NCBI GenBank assembly: GCA_965369325.1
Contig: CBDUQI010000036.1
Location: 1-35,950 of the forward strand
From: CBDUQI01 sp965369325
Lineage (GTDB): Bacteria > Pseudomonadota > Gammaproteobacteria > Steroidobacterales > JBCBZW01
Direction: 5' to 3'
Length of the DNA: 35,950 nt
This document shows, in pieces, positions 17,111 to 25,003 of the stretch; position 1 is the stretch's first letter, and every line of letters starts with the position of its first letter. The translations under genes and the position numbers were made by a program. Under the pieces are notes generated by a model. That model was given only the letters and a program-made list of their open reading frames with translations, made no database searches and was not told the origin of the DNA.

Positions 17111-18544
17111 ATGCCGTCGATTAGTTCATTAGGAATTGGCTCTGGACTGGACCTTGAGGGGTTAGTCAACCAGTTGGTCGCTGCCGAGGGCAGTGCCGAC
17201 AGCCTGCGTCTGGATCAGCAGGAAGCGCTGTACCAGGCTGAGTTGTCAGGTCTGGGTGTGTTCCGTTCCGCGCTGGATGGGTTCGCCTCTACGCTGGTGG
17301 CGTTGAAAGACAGTGCTACCTTCGGTGCGCGCACGGTATCTTCCGGTAATACAGAGCTGTTTACTGCAAGTGCGTCTGGCGCCGCCTTTGACGGCAACTA
17401 TGACGTTGAAGTGCTGCAATTGGCACAGGTGCAGAAGCTTCGCTCCAACCCCTTCGTCCATGCGGACCCGGAACTGAGCAACGCCGACACGGAAGTGGGG
17501 ACCGGCACGCTTACGATTTCAGTCGGGGGCGAATCGATCGATATTGTGATCGATGAAGAGAGCTCTTCGCTGACCCAAATTGCCGATGCGATCAATGCCG
17601 CCGAGGACAACCCGGGCGTGAGCGCCAGTGTGGTGTCTGGTGATGACGGTGCCTACCTGGTGCTTGCCGGCACGAATACGGGCACCGAAGGCGAAATGAC
17701 CATTACCGTGGCCGATGCCACCGGTAACCTCGATCAGCTGGCTTACGACCCAGCCAATTCCATCGCCAATTTGAATGAGCTCGAGGCGGCCCAGGATGCC
17801 CAGGTGAGCATTGATGGCATTGTAGTGACCAGCGCTACAAACCAGATTACCGATGCCGTGTCCGGCGTGACGCTTGACCTGGTTAGCGCTGAGCCGGGTA
17901 CGACAGCCAGCCTGGGCGTATCGCTGGATGTCGCCGGCACCCGTGAGAAAATCGAAGCCTTCGTTAACAGCTACAATTCAATGATCGATTCGATTGCGGG
18001 GTTAACCGGCTTCGACGCGGAGACGGGCACCAGCGGGATTCTGCAGGGCGACAACCTCGGGCCGCTGTTCCTGTCCCAGATCCGCAGCGAACTGGGCTCC
18101 GTGGTCGACACCGGTGTGGAGGGTTTCTCGCTGCTGTCGCAGATTGGCATCAGCACGGATCCGGAGAGCGGCCGCCTGCAAATCGATGCCGAAGTGGCCG
18201 GACTCAGCGCGCAGTTCACACTGGATGAGGCGCTGCGCGAGAATTTCGATGCGTTTGATGAGCTGTTCTCCTCCGAGGACGGTATCGCCACCAAGGCGGA
18301 TGCGCTGGTCAACGTATATCTTAAGGCCGACGGGTTGCTCGACAATCGGGTGGAGGGCGTTAACAGCTCTCTGGAGAGCGTTGCCGAGCAACGTGATGAT
18401 CTCGAGGATCGGCTGATTTCATTTGAAGAGCGCACCCGGGCAGAGTTTATTGCGCTCGATCTGCTGGTGTCGCAGCTAACTGCGACCAGCAATTTTCTAA
18501 CCACTCAGCTTGCAACGTTGTCCGGATCAAACAGCAACAACTAG
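17111..18544 (+). CDS. fliD: Flagellar filament cap protein FliD (HAP2)
   Basis: Caps the growing filament and guides flagellin folding. At 477 residues it has the N-terminal FliD domain (SSLGIGSGLDLEGLVNQLVA) and the C-terminal FliD domain (REKIEAFVNSYNSMIDSIAG, and the coiled end SLESVAEQRDDLEDRLISFE, FIALDLLVSQLTATSNFL). It has its own sigma-54 promoter and is followed by its chaperone genes. No Shine-Dalgarno sequence of note precedes the ATG. Confidence 0.96.
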   Translation: MPSISSLGIGSGLDLEGLVNQLVAAEGSADSLRLDQQEALYQAELSGLGVFRSALDGFASTLVALKDSATFGARTVSSGNTELFTASASGAAFDGNYDVEVLQLAQVQKLRSNPFVHADPELSNADTEVGTGTLTISVGGESIDIVIDEESSSLTQIADAINAAEDNPGVSASVVSGDDGAYLVLAGTNTGTEGEMTITVADATGNLDQLAYDPANSIANLNELEAAQDAQVSIDGIVVTSATNQITDAVSGVTLDLVSAEPGTTASLGVSLDVAGTREKIEAFVNSYNSMIDSIAGLTGFDAETGTSGILQGDNLGPLFLSQIRSELGSVVDTGVEGFSLLSQIGISTDPESGRLQIDAEVAGLSAQFTLDEALRENFDAFDELFSSEDGIATKADALVNVYLKADGLLDNRVEGVNSSLESVAEQRDDLEDRLISFEERTRAEFIALDLLVSQLTATSNFLTTQLATLSGSNSNN

Positions 18545-18555
18545 GGGACCGAATT

Positions 18556-18996
18556 ATGTACTCAGGTAATCACCAGGGTGCTCTGAATGAGTACCGCAAC
18601 GTCGGCACCACAAGTTCGGTGCTGGAGGCCGATCCTCATCAGCTTATTTTGCTGTTGATGTCCGGTGCGATGGACGCCATTGCGGTGGCCCGCGGGCACC
18701 TGCAACACGGGCAGGTGCAGGAGAAGGGCGCGCAGATTGGTCGCGCCATCGCCATCATTGATGGGCTGCGTGCCAGTCTTGACCGTTCAGCAAATGAAGA
18801 GTTGACCGATAACCTGGATGAGCTTTACCAATATATGACCCGACGCCTGCTGCAGGCCAACGTCAGTGGTAAAGATGAGTGGCTGGCCGAGGTAATGGAT
18901 CTGCTGCGCGAGATACGCTCTGCGTGGGAGGCTATTCCCCCTGAATTGCGCCACGTAAGCCCCTCGGCGGTGGACGCGATGGCGCGGGCAGTCTAG
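18556..18996 (+). CDS. fliS: Flagellin export chaperone FliS
   Basis: Binds the C-terminus of flagellin before export. The 146-residue helical protein has the family hallmarks VLEADPHQLILLLMSGAMDA, the KGAQIGRAIAIIDGLRASLD helix, and LYQYMTRRLLQANVSGKDEW. Begins 11 nt after fliD, as in most flagellar clusters. Confidence 0.95.
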   Translation: MYSGNHQGALNEYRNVGTTSSVLEADPHQLILLLMSGAMDAIAVARGHLQHGQVQEKGAQIGRAIAIIDGLRASLDRSANEELTDNLDELYQYMTRRLLQANVSGKDEWLAEVMDLLREIRSAWEAIPPELRHVSPSAVDAMARAV

Positions 18997-19029
18997 GCAA
19001 CTGGTGATAAGGAACTTTGTGGAACCGGT

Positions 19030-19332
19030 ATGAGCAAACTGACAGAAGTCCTTCGATTGACCCGTGAAGCGAACGAGTTCGCGCGCGCCGGCGATTGGAC
19101 ACAGGTGGTGCAGATTGAGGCGCAGCGTCGCCCATTGTTACGCGAGGTGTTTGTGGACCGTACGACGGGTCCGCAGGACGATGAGCGCAGTATCCGTGAA
19201 ATCCTGGCCAGTGATCGCGAGTTGATTGAGCTGGCCCGCGCCCAGCGCGCCGAGGCTGCCGGTAATGCGTTGGCCAGCAAGCGCAACAAACAGGCGATTC
19301 ATCAATACTCGAGTAATGGGGCCCGTGGTTAA
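19030..19332 (+). CDS. fliT: FliT-like flagellar chaperone
   Basis: Short helical protein of 100 residues directly after fliS, the standard place for FliT, the FliD export chaperone. Visible support is limited to size, predicted alpha-helix, a WTQVVQIEAQRRPLLREVF segment similar to FliT-family first helices, and position. Sequence conservation in this family is weak. Last gene before a 264-nt gap. Confidence 0.7.
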   Translation: MSKLTEVLRLTREANEFARAGDWTQVVQIEAQRRPLLREVFVDRTTGPQDDERSIREILASDRELIELARAQRAEAAGNALASKRNKQAIHQYSSNGARG

Positions 19333-19596
19333 CGCCGGCGCTGGTAGCGACGGCAAACAACTGCCGCTAGCAGGCCAGCGGTTGCCGCTTCCGAGGGTTT
19401 ATCTGGTACAGATCGGCAATATGTCTGCGGTCACAACGCCAATGATGCTGCCTGAATCTGGCCCGCAAATTGCATTCCATCAGTGGGATGAAGCAATACA
19501 CAGTTAAGCGGCTTTTTTGCTGCCGCCGCCCAAGGGCCGCGCAAACAGCCGCAACCGATATAGTTTAGTAATCGCGCCTCATGAGGAGAGAGAACG
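19333..19596. other. Intergenic gap before FlgM-like gene
   Basis: About 264 nt with no credible gene. It contains several small GC-rich inverted sequences (for example GCGGC-N9-GCCGC near 19508-19526) and a TATAGT hexamer near 19559 that might be a vegetative -10, without a clear -35. No sigma-54 or sigma-28 site of quality was found. Confidence 0.5.
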
Positions 19597-20262
19597 ATGG
19601 TCAACAATGTGAATGGATTGAGCGTACCCAGCACTCCGGTAACCCGGGTGGGGTCGGATACAGCCAAACCTGTACCACTTGGCCCGCCGGACAGCGCACC
19701 TGGCGGTAGCACCGACAAGGTGACGCTGACCGATAGCGCACGTTTGCTGCAACGCCTGGAAGCGTCGGTGCGCGGTGGCGAGGGCGGTTTCGATCAGAGC
19801 AAGGTGGATGCGGTGAAACAACAGATCACCTCCGGGCAGTACACCGTGAATACGGATCGTATCGCGCAGTCACTCTCCTCGCTGGAGAGCGACATTGGCC
19901 GCTCAGTACAGGTCTCGCGTACCGACAACGGCTACACCAGTGTCTCCACTTTAACGGGGCCGCAGGGCAACAGCGTCAGCCGAAGCGTTGAGGTGAGTTA
20001 CGATGCCGACACCCAAACTCTGAGCCGCTCGACCACGCTGACTGGGCCGCAAGGCAACAGCGTGCACCAGGAAGGTTCTATCAGTCGCACGGACGGCGGG
20101 TTTGAGCAGAACGTTTCGGTGACGGGTGGTGATGGGCAAACCCACACCTACTCAGCCAGCTACATCGCCGACCCGGGCCAGGCCCCAGGTGAAGGTGGCG
20201 TGGCACAGCAGGCGGTCGACGTTACACTGGGTGATGGCGCGCAGAGCGATCGCGAACGATAG
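19597..20262 (+). CDS. FlgM-like protein with repeat-bearing tail
   Basis: A second FlgM-type protein, 221 residues. Residues about 40-98 align with the FliA-binding region of the FlgM at 2948-3268: DKVTLTDSARLLQRLEA here against DSVTFTESASLLRAAEA there, then VDAVKQQITSGQYTVNTDRI against IDGIKQAIARGDYQVDPQRI. The tail (about 103-192) is unlike FlgM: it looks beta-rich, carries TLTGPQGNSV at 118-127 and again at 147-156, and is rich in Ser, Thr, Gly and Asp. GAGGAGAGAG precedes the ATG. Plausible roles are a second anti-sigma factor or an exported protein using a FlgM-like signal; neither is shown. No clear sigma-28 or sigma-54 promoter was found upstream. Confidence 0.75.
   Translation: MVNNVNGLSVPSTPVTRVGSDTAKPVPLGPPDSAPGGSTDKVTLTDSARLLQRLEASVRGGEGGFDQSKVDAVKQQITSGQYTVNTDRIAQSLSSLESDIGRSVQVSRTDNGYTSVSTLTGPQGNSVSRSVEVSYDADTQTLSRSTTLTGPQGNSVHQEGSISRTDGGFEQNVSVTGGDGQTHTYSASYIADPGQAPGEGGVAQQAVDVTLGDGAQSDRER
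19948..20064 (+). repeat. Two in-frame copies of a 10-codon repeat
   Basis: Codons for TLTGPQGNSV occur at 19948-19977 and 20035-20064, 87 nt apart, with only synonymous differences. They lie within the tail of the FlgM-like gene and suggest internal duplication of a beta-strand unit of about 29 residues. Confidence 0.8.
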
Positions 20263-20283
20263 CCAGCAGATCCCCCGGGGACT

Positions 20284-20324
20284 AGTCATCGCAGATGGGC
20301 CGCGCTCGCGGTTCGTCTGCGACT
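20284..20324. terminator. Stem-loop between convergent genes
   Basis: AGTC-CGCAGA (with a 2-nt bulge) pairs with TCTGCGACT around an inner CCGCG-CT-CGCGG hairpin. It sits between the convergent FlgM-like and STAND regulator genes, so it could serve both strands. No T-run is seen; termination is an inference. Confidence 0.35.
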
Positions 20325-23300
20325 AACGCTCAGGTATCGATTGCAGCGCCTGCAATCGCCGTTTGGCGTCGCCGGCGAAAGGCGACTGCTCCCCAAGTAT
20401 CCCTACGATTTTCTCCACGCTGTCACTGGCCATCTGCACGGCGCGTTCCAGCTCGCCCGTCAGGCCCAGTTTACTGGCCAGCACGGCTTGCGCGTAAGCG
20501 TGCAACCAGTGCGTATCACCAAAGCGGATCTGCACCTCGCGCAGCGTGTCCTGCAACAGCGCCTCTGCTGCCTCGTAGTTCGCCAGGCGGATATCCGCGT
20601 CGGCCAGTTTGATCGCCACCTGAAAACTGCGAATGTGGTCATGGCCAAGCGATTTTCTAAGCGCCTGCAGTGCGGTGGCAAACACAGCGCGGGCCTGCTC
20701 AAGCTGGCCGGAGTCACGCAGCACAGAACCGTAGTTGCTCATCACTGCCGCCCCATCAGGATGCGCCTCTGAGTAGTAGCTGCCGTAGATCTCCAGCGCT
20801 TCAGCGTACAGCGATGTTGCCTTATCCAACTGGCCGGTGGCGTAAAAAATACCGGCTAGGTTACTTAGCGAATTAGCCAGGCGTAATCCGGCGACATCGG
20901 TATGTCGGCGATACAGCGCGATAGCTTCGTTATATTGCGCGCGGGCCTGATCGATGTCGCCTGACTGCAATTGCACTGAGGCCAGGTTGTTCAAGCTGTC
21001 GGCCACGGGGACTGCGTCATCACCCAGCACCTGACGGCGAATCCACAGTGCATCCTGCAACAGTAGATGCGCCTGTTCGTTCTGGCCCTGTGCCTGCGCG
21101 AGCATGCCCAGCTCGTTAATCGTTTGTGCGGTGTCGGCATGCTCGCGCCCCAGCATGTCGGTGCGCAGCGCGACCGCGCGGTCCAGCGCAAGCTGGGCAC
21201 GCTCGTATTCGCCACGAATGCGCATCAGTCGGCCCAGGCTTTGCAAGGTGCTGGCGGTCTCCAGGCTATTGTCATCGCGAAGCGCCAATGCAGCCAGCAG
21301 ATGCTGTTCGGACTCTTCATAGAGTCCCAGGCCACGATACGACTCGCCCATCGCGCGGCGTAAAGCGCTTTCCACGTAAGGCTGGTCGGCGAGTTCGGTG
21401 CCGATCCGGGCGGCGCCTCGGTCCAGAATGTCGCGCGCGTTGGGAATCCTGGGGCTGCGTACGCCGGGGTCTGCAGAACCGAACGTGTCGATCAGGAACT
21501 CAGTAACGCGCGCCGATTGCAGCAACTGATCCTGTGCGGTCGTTTGCGCGCGCTTGGCCACAAAGGCAGCCGACAGCGCCAAAGCACACAACACCATTAG
21601 GACAACAATGATGGCATCGCGCAGCCTGGCCGCGCGCCCGGCGCGCCGGCGCGAACGCGAGACAAAAGCGTGCGCCAGATCATCCAGTACCATCGACTGA
21701 TCTTCGAGCACTGAGATGGCATCGTTCAGCGGTTTGCCCTTCGCCAGCAAAAACGCATCGTCGCGTTCGGCCCGTTGCCATTGGCGCGACTGCTCGTCCA
21801 GCCATTCACGCAAGCGCACCTGCTCCTGGTTGCGTGACAGCCAGGTTTTCGCCCGTGGCCAATATTCAAATACTGCCTCATGGCTCACGCGGATCGCCCG
21901 GTTGCCATCCGGTGCGCTGGATGCGCTTAACAGCCGCGCGTCCACAAAGGCGTCCACCAGTGCGCTGAGCGCACGATCCTGGGTGTCGGCCTCCAGTTGT
22001 GTCGCAACGCAGGTAAGGCGTTGATCGTCGATGCCGTGTGTGAGCACCATGGCCGAGAGCAGTCGGGGCAGTGCCTGTTGTACGGGCACAGGCAGGGAGT
22101 TGAACGCCTGCTCGGCCCGTGCGCTGACGCAGCCTTCAATGCCCCCAAGCGCCTCGTAGGCGTCAAAGGTCAACACGTGCTGCTCGGTGCGGCGCTTGTA
22201 GATGCCAGTCAGGGCGAACTGCAGCAGCGGCAAAATATCCGGGCGTTCGCGCGCGGCCTCATGCAATTCATCATCAAGCGAGGCGCCATCCGCGCGACGT
22301 TCAAACACTAGCCCGGCACGTTGTGCGGGGTCACGGATGATGCGGCCGATTTCGCCGGCCCCGGGTGGGCGTATCTCGACATGGCCGGCGCCATGGCGCA
22401 GGCGCAGGAGCAGGTCCGACTGCGCAAAGGCGGGATAAAAGTCGTTGCGCATGGTGGCTATCGTCCAGATGACACCGCTGCGTGCCAGTTCGTACACCAA
22501 GGCGAAAAACTCATCGACCTCATCAGCGAGTTCACTGCTGCGCACCAGTAGTTCCTCAAACTGATCGAGCAACAGCACCAGTTGGATGGCGGCTTGCCCC
22601 GGAGGTTGCAGTACTTGTGTCAGCCACTGCACAACGTCTTCAGGCGGTAGGCGCAATTTTTCGGCCAGCCCGCCCGCAGGTAAGTGCTCGGCGAGCGCTT
22701 GCTCGGCGATGTCCCCGAGAGCCTCCGGTCGGCCGAGTGCGGCCGCCAGCGTGGCAAACACGCTGACGTCGCCAGGTACGAATTCCGCTCGCCGCCAGCC
22801 TTCACCGCCGCCCTGCAACCCGTGTTGATACAGCCACGGCATCACCCCTGCCCGCACCAAAGAGGACTTACCTGCCCCGCTGGGACCAGTGACCAGTACA
22901 AAGGCACGCCCGGCGCTCGCCTGCCGCTCCATCGCATGGATGACTTCGATCACGTCGCGGCGGCGGCCAAAGAAGTAGGGCGCGTCGGCAAAGCGGAAGC
23001 TCATCAGTCCGCGATAGGGCTCAGGTGCTGGCCCGTGCTCGCCAGGGGCAAGCGCCAACGCGGGCGCCGTGCGGCCCGCTGGCACGGCGTTGCCGAGCGG
23101 TTGCACTGCAGGCAACAATCGATAGCCCCGCTTGGCCACTGTCTCGATGTACTGCGGGGCATTAGCGCTGTCGCCCAGGGCTTTGCGTAATTGATGAATC
23201 CCGCGCTTGAGCACCGCGTCTACCACAAAGCGCCCGCTCCAGACCCGATCGAGGAGGTCCTGTTTGCTCAGCACCGCGTTCGGGGTTTCGGCCAAGCACA

Positions 23301-23589
23301 CCAGAATGTCCATCACCTTAGGTTCCAGCCGCCGCTCGTGCTCCGGCGAGCGCAGTCGATTGAGCGCGGGCTCAACAGTAAAGGTGCCCAGCGTAAAGCC
23401 CTCGCGTAGCGAGCCGAGTGGCCCGGTTGGCGCCTGAGGAGCTCCGTTTGACTGGTGTTGCCTGTCCGTCTTCCTAACCTCAGTTGTATGCCGTGCAGCC
23501 CGTGGCGGCGCTGTGAAGGCTTCTTGTAGAGGCGCTTTTTCCCTAAAAGCATCCTGCGGCGGGATCGTTACCCGACCATTACCGTGCAT
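20323..23589 (-). CDS. Winged-helix / STAND ATPase / TPR membrane regulator
   Basis: A 1088-residue multidomain protein. Residues 1-60 are unstructured. Residues about 65-162 are an OmpR/CadC-type winged helix (KVMDILVCLAETPNAVLSKQ, ending YIETVAKRGYRLL). Residues about 190-590 are an nSTAND-type P-loop ATPase: PYRGLMSFRFADAPYFFGRR, Walker A GPSGAGKSS at 235-243, Walker B LVLLLDQFEE at 337-346, and VSHEAVFEYWPRAKTWL. A membrane helix spans about 659-678. Residues about 735-1080 hold tandem TPR units. The DNA-binding and ATPase parts should be cytoplasmic and the TPR part periplasmic. The ATG at 23589 is the only usable start because an in-frame stop lies just upstream; no Shine-Dalgarno sequence is seen. 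A 19-bp direct-repeat element covers codons 2-8. Signal and target are unknown. Confidence 0.88.
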   Translation of the reverse strand: MHGNGRVTIPPQDAFREKAPLQEAFTAPPRAARHTTEVRKTDRQHQSNGAPQAPTGPLGSLREGFTLGTFTVEPALNRLRSPEHERRLEPKVMDILVCLAETPNAVLSKQDLLDRVWSGRFVVDAVLKRGIHQLRKALGDSANAPQYIETVAKRGYRLLPAVQPLGNAVPAGRTAPALALAPGEHGPAPEPYRGLMSFRFADAPYFFGRRRDVIEVIHAMERQASAGRAFVLVTGPSGAGKSSLVRAGVMPWLYQHGLQGGGEGWRRAEFVPGDVSVFATLAAALGRPEALGDIAEQALAEHLPAGGLAEKLRLPPEDVVQWLTQVLQPPGQAAIQLVLLLDQFEELLVRSSELADEVDEFFALVYELARSGVIWTIATMRNDFYPAFAQSDLLLRLRHGAGHVEIRPPGAGEIGRIIRDPAQRAGLVFERRADGASLDDELHEAARERPDILPLLQFALTGIYKRRTEQHVLTFDAYEALGGIEGCVSARAEQAFNSLPVPVQQALPRLLSAMVLTHGIDDQRLTCVATQLEADTQDRALSALVDAFVDARLLSASSAPDGNRAIRVSHEAVFEYWPRAKTWLSRNQEQVRLREWLDEQSRQWQRAERDDAFLLAKGKPLNDAISVLEDQSMVLDDLAHAFVSRSRRRAGRAARLRDAIIVVLMVLCALALSAAFVAKRAQTTAQDQLLQSARVTEFLIDTFGSADPGVRSPRIPNARDILDRGAARIGTELADQPYVESALRRAMGESYRGLGLYEESEQHLLAALALRDDNSLETASTLQSLGRLMRIRGEYERAQLALDRAVALRTDMLGREHADTAQTINELGMLAQAQGQNEQAHLLLQDALWIRRQVLGDDAVPVADSLNNLASVQLQSGDIDQARAQYNEAIALYRRHTDVAGLRLANSLSNLAGIFYATGQLDKATSLYAEALEIYGSYYSEAHPDGAAVMSNYGSVLRDSGQLEQARAVFATALQALRKSLGHDHIRSFQVAIKLADADIRLANYEAAEALLQDTLREVQIRFGDTHWLHAYAQAVLASKLGLTGELERAVQMASDSVEKIVGILGEQSPFAGDAKRRLQALQSIPER
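23566..23584. promoter_or_regulatory. Tandem direct-repeat element, copy 1
   Basis: CGTTACCCGACCATTACCG on the plus strand: CGTTAC and CATTAC start 11 bp apart, one helical turn. It matches copy 2 at 24908-24926 in 17 of 19 bases and in the same orientation. It covers the first codons of the STAND regulator and lies about 140 nt upstream of the gene at 23724. Spaced direct repeats of this kind are typical operators of OmpR-type winged-helix proteins. Confidence 0.6.
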
Positions 23590-23723
23590 GCGTATGGGTG
23601 AGTTGGTTTGTGTGCATGCTTAGGCTACTGTAAATGTCAGCGCGCCCAAGAGCGAGCATCCAGGCGCTTTTTAGATGCCCACGGCGCCCCAATCCGAGCG
23701 CGCCGTGATATCGGGGGGACACG

Positions 23724-24827
23724 ATGGCAACCATACTCAGATTCACTTCCACCCATCCGGGCCGGGCTGCGGTGGCTTCGCCCGCTTGGTGTAGCGCCAC
23801 GATCGCCTCAGGCGCGGCTACCGCGCTCATGTTCACGATGCTGAGCGCATCCGTGGCCCAGGCGCGGGCGCCAGCCTGCATCAAATCACCTGCCAACGCG
23901 AATGAGCTTATGTGTGTTCTGTACGGCGATTTCGATGGCGATGATGCGGCCGAGCCGGTGGTGTACACCAGCCCGGTAGATCAAGATGTCGAGCAGGGCC
24001 AATGGTTGTTCGACAGCGCCATCGCGGGCGAGTATCAGACCCGCGTGTTGTTTGGCGGGCTGGAAGACTCGGTGCCGGTGGTCGGCCGCTGGGCGATTAA
24101 TTGCAACAACCGCGCCAGCCAGGTGCCCGGGCACGATTTGATCGGGGTCTACCATCTGCAAAGTTGGCTGCTCAGCAATCAGAAGGTGACTGACTTTGCC
24201 CCGGGCAGCACGGTCACTCACGACCACGCCTTTTTCGGCGGGTTTAGTGTGGCGGCGCCGATCATCGGGGACTGGAACGGCGATGGCATTGATACCGCAG
24301 GTGCGCTGCGCAGGATCAATGGCGATCTTGAGATATTTTTCACCGACGATGTTTGCACCATCGACACCACGTACTCGGTGCAGGTATCCGGCGTTGAGGG
24401 CGAAGATTTGCCGCAGCCGGTGGTCGGTGATTGGGATGGCGATGGCCTCGATGAGGTCGCACTGTTTTTTGCACATCGCGGCGTGGTTGAGTACTACGAT
24501 CCCGCTGAAGGCACGCAGGCACAAGCTGGCGATGCTGAGAATCGCTCAACTCGGTCGGGCCCGGGCGCCGGTGAGCATGCGGTATTGCCACGGCTTAGTG
24601 TGCCGGTGACTGCGGTGCCGGATGGGGCGCTGGCAGCGATCACGGTGCCCGGTGAGCGGGCGGATGCCGGGCAGGATCAAATCGGCTTCCTAACCACTTG
24701 TGACACCCAAACGGGCGAGGGCGCCAGCTATGCTGAGACTGTGTTTCCGTATTTTGAACGCACCGGCTGCGCCGTGCAGGAATCGGTGTTTTCGGGTAGC
24801 CAGACTATCATCGTGATTGTGCCCTAG
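23724..24827 (+). CDS. Secreted FG-GAP/VCBS-like repeat protein
   Basis: Function unrecognised. The N-terminus is a signal-like segment (about residues 20-48, ending SVAQARA). The body has three calcium-type DxDxD loops of FG-GAP/VCBS style: YGDFDGDDAAEPVVY, GDWNGDGIDTAGAL and GDWDGDGLDEVALFF, suggesting blades of a small beta-propeller. Several cysteines (for example in CIKS, MCVLY, DDVCTID) could form disulfides. Mature length is about 320 residues. GGGGGG lies 5 nt before the ATG. It is divergent from the STAND regulator and followed by the cytochrome gene. It is probably exported and calcium-binding; a partner role for the cytochrome protein is only a guess. Confidence 0.7.
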   Translation: MATILRFTSTHPGRAAVASPAWCSATIASGAATALMFTMLSASVAQARAPACIKSPANANELMCVLYGDFDGDDAAEPVVYTSPVDQDVEQGQWLFDSAIAGEYQTRVLFGGLEDSVPVVGRWAINCNNRASQVPGHDLIGVYHLQSWLLSNQKVTDFAPGSTVTHDHAFFGGFSVAAPIIGDWNGDGIDTAGALRRINGDLEIFFTDDVCTIDTTYSVQVSGVEGEDLPQPVVGDWDGDGLDEVALFFAHRGVVEYYDPAEGTQAQAGDAENRSTRSGPGAGEHAVLPRLSVPVTAVPDGALAAITVPGERADAGQDQIGFLTTCDTQTGEGASYAETVFPYFERTGCAVQESVFSGSQTIIVIVP

Positions 24828-24907
24828 GACCGGCGCAACCTCGCACGGCGTACTCGCGGCGGCGTTGAGGGCTCGATGCACCCGTTGCTGCGGTCCGGTC
24901 GCGCGGT

Positions 24908-24926
24908 CATTACTCGACCATTACCG
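24908..24926. promoter_or_regulatory. Tandem direct-repeat element, copy 2
   Basis: CATTACTCGACCATTACCG: CATTAC repeats exactly with an 11-bp period. It lies 78 nt before the ATG of the beta-propeller cytochrome gene and matches copy 1 at 23566-23584. Candidate operator for the adjacent winged-helix STAND protein. Confidence 0.65.
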
Positions 24927-25003
24927 GTGCTTAACTCAATCGTGACAGCTCGGATGGTAGATTTCTTAGTGTCTTCGAGGATAGAACGCTAAGGGGAATA
25001 CTC

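Noticed and set aside
19502..19530. GCGGC-TTTTTTGCT-GCCGC as a terminator or sigma-54 site
   Set aside because: The T-run is in the loop, not after the stem, and the bases do not fit TGGCAC-N5-TTGCT.
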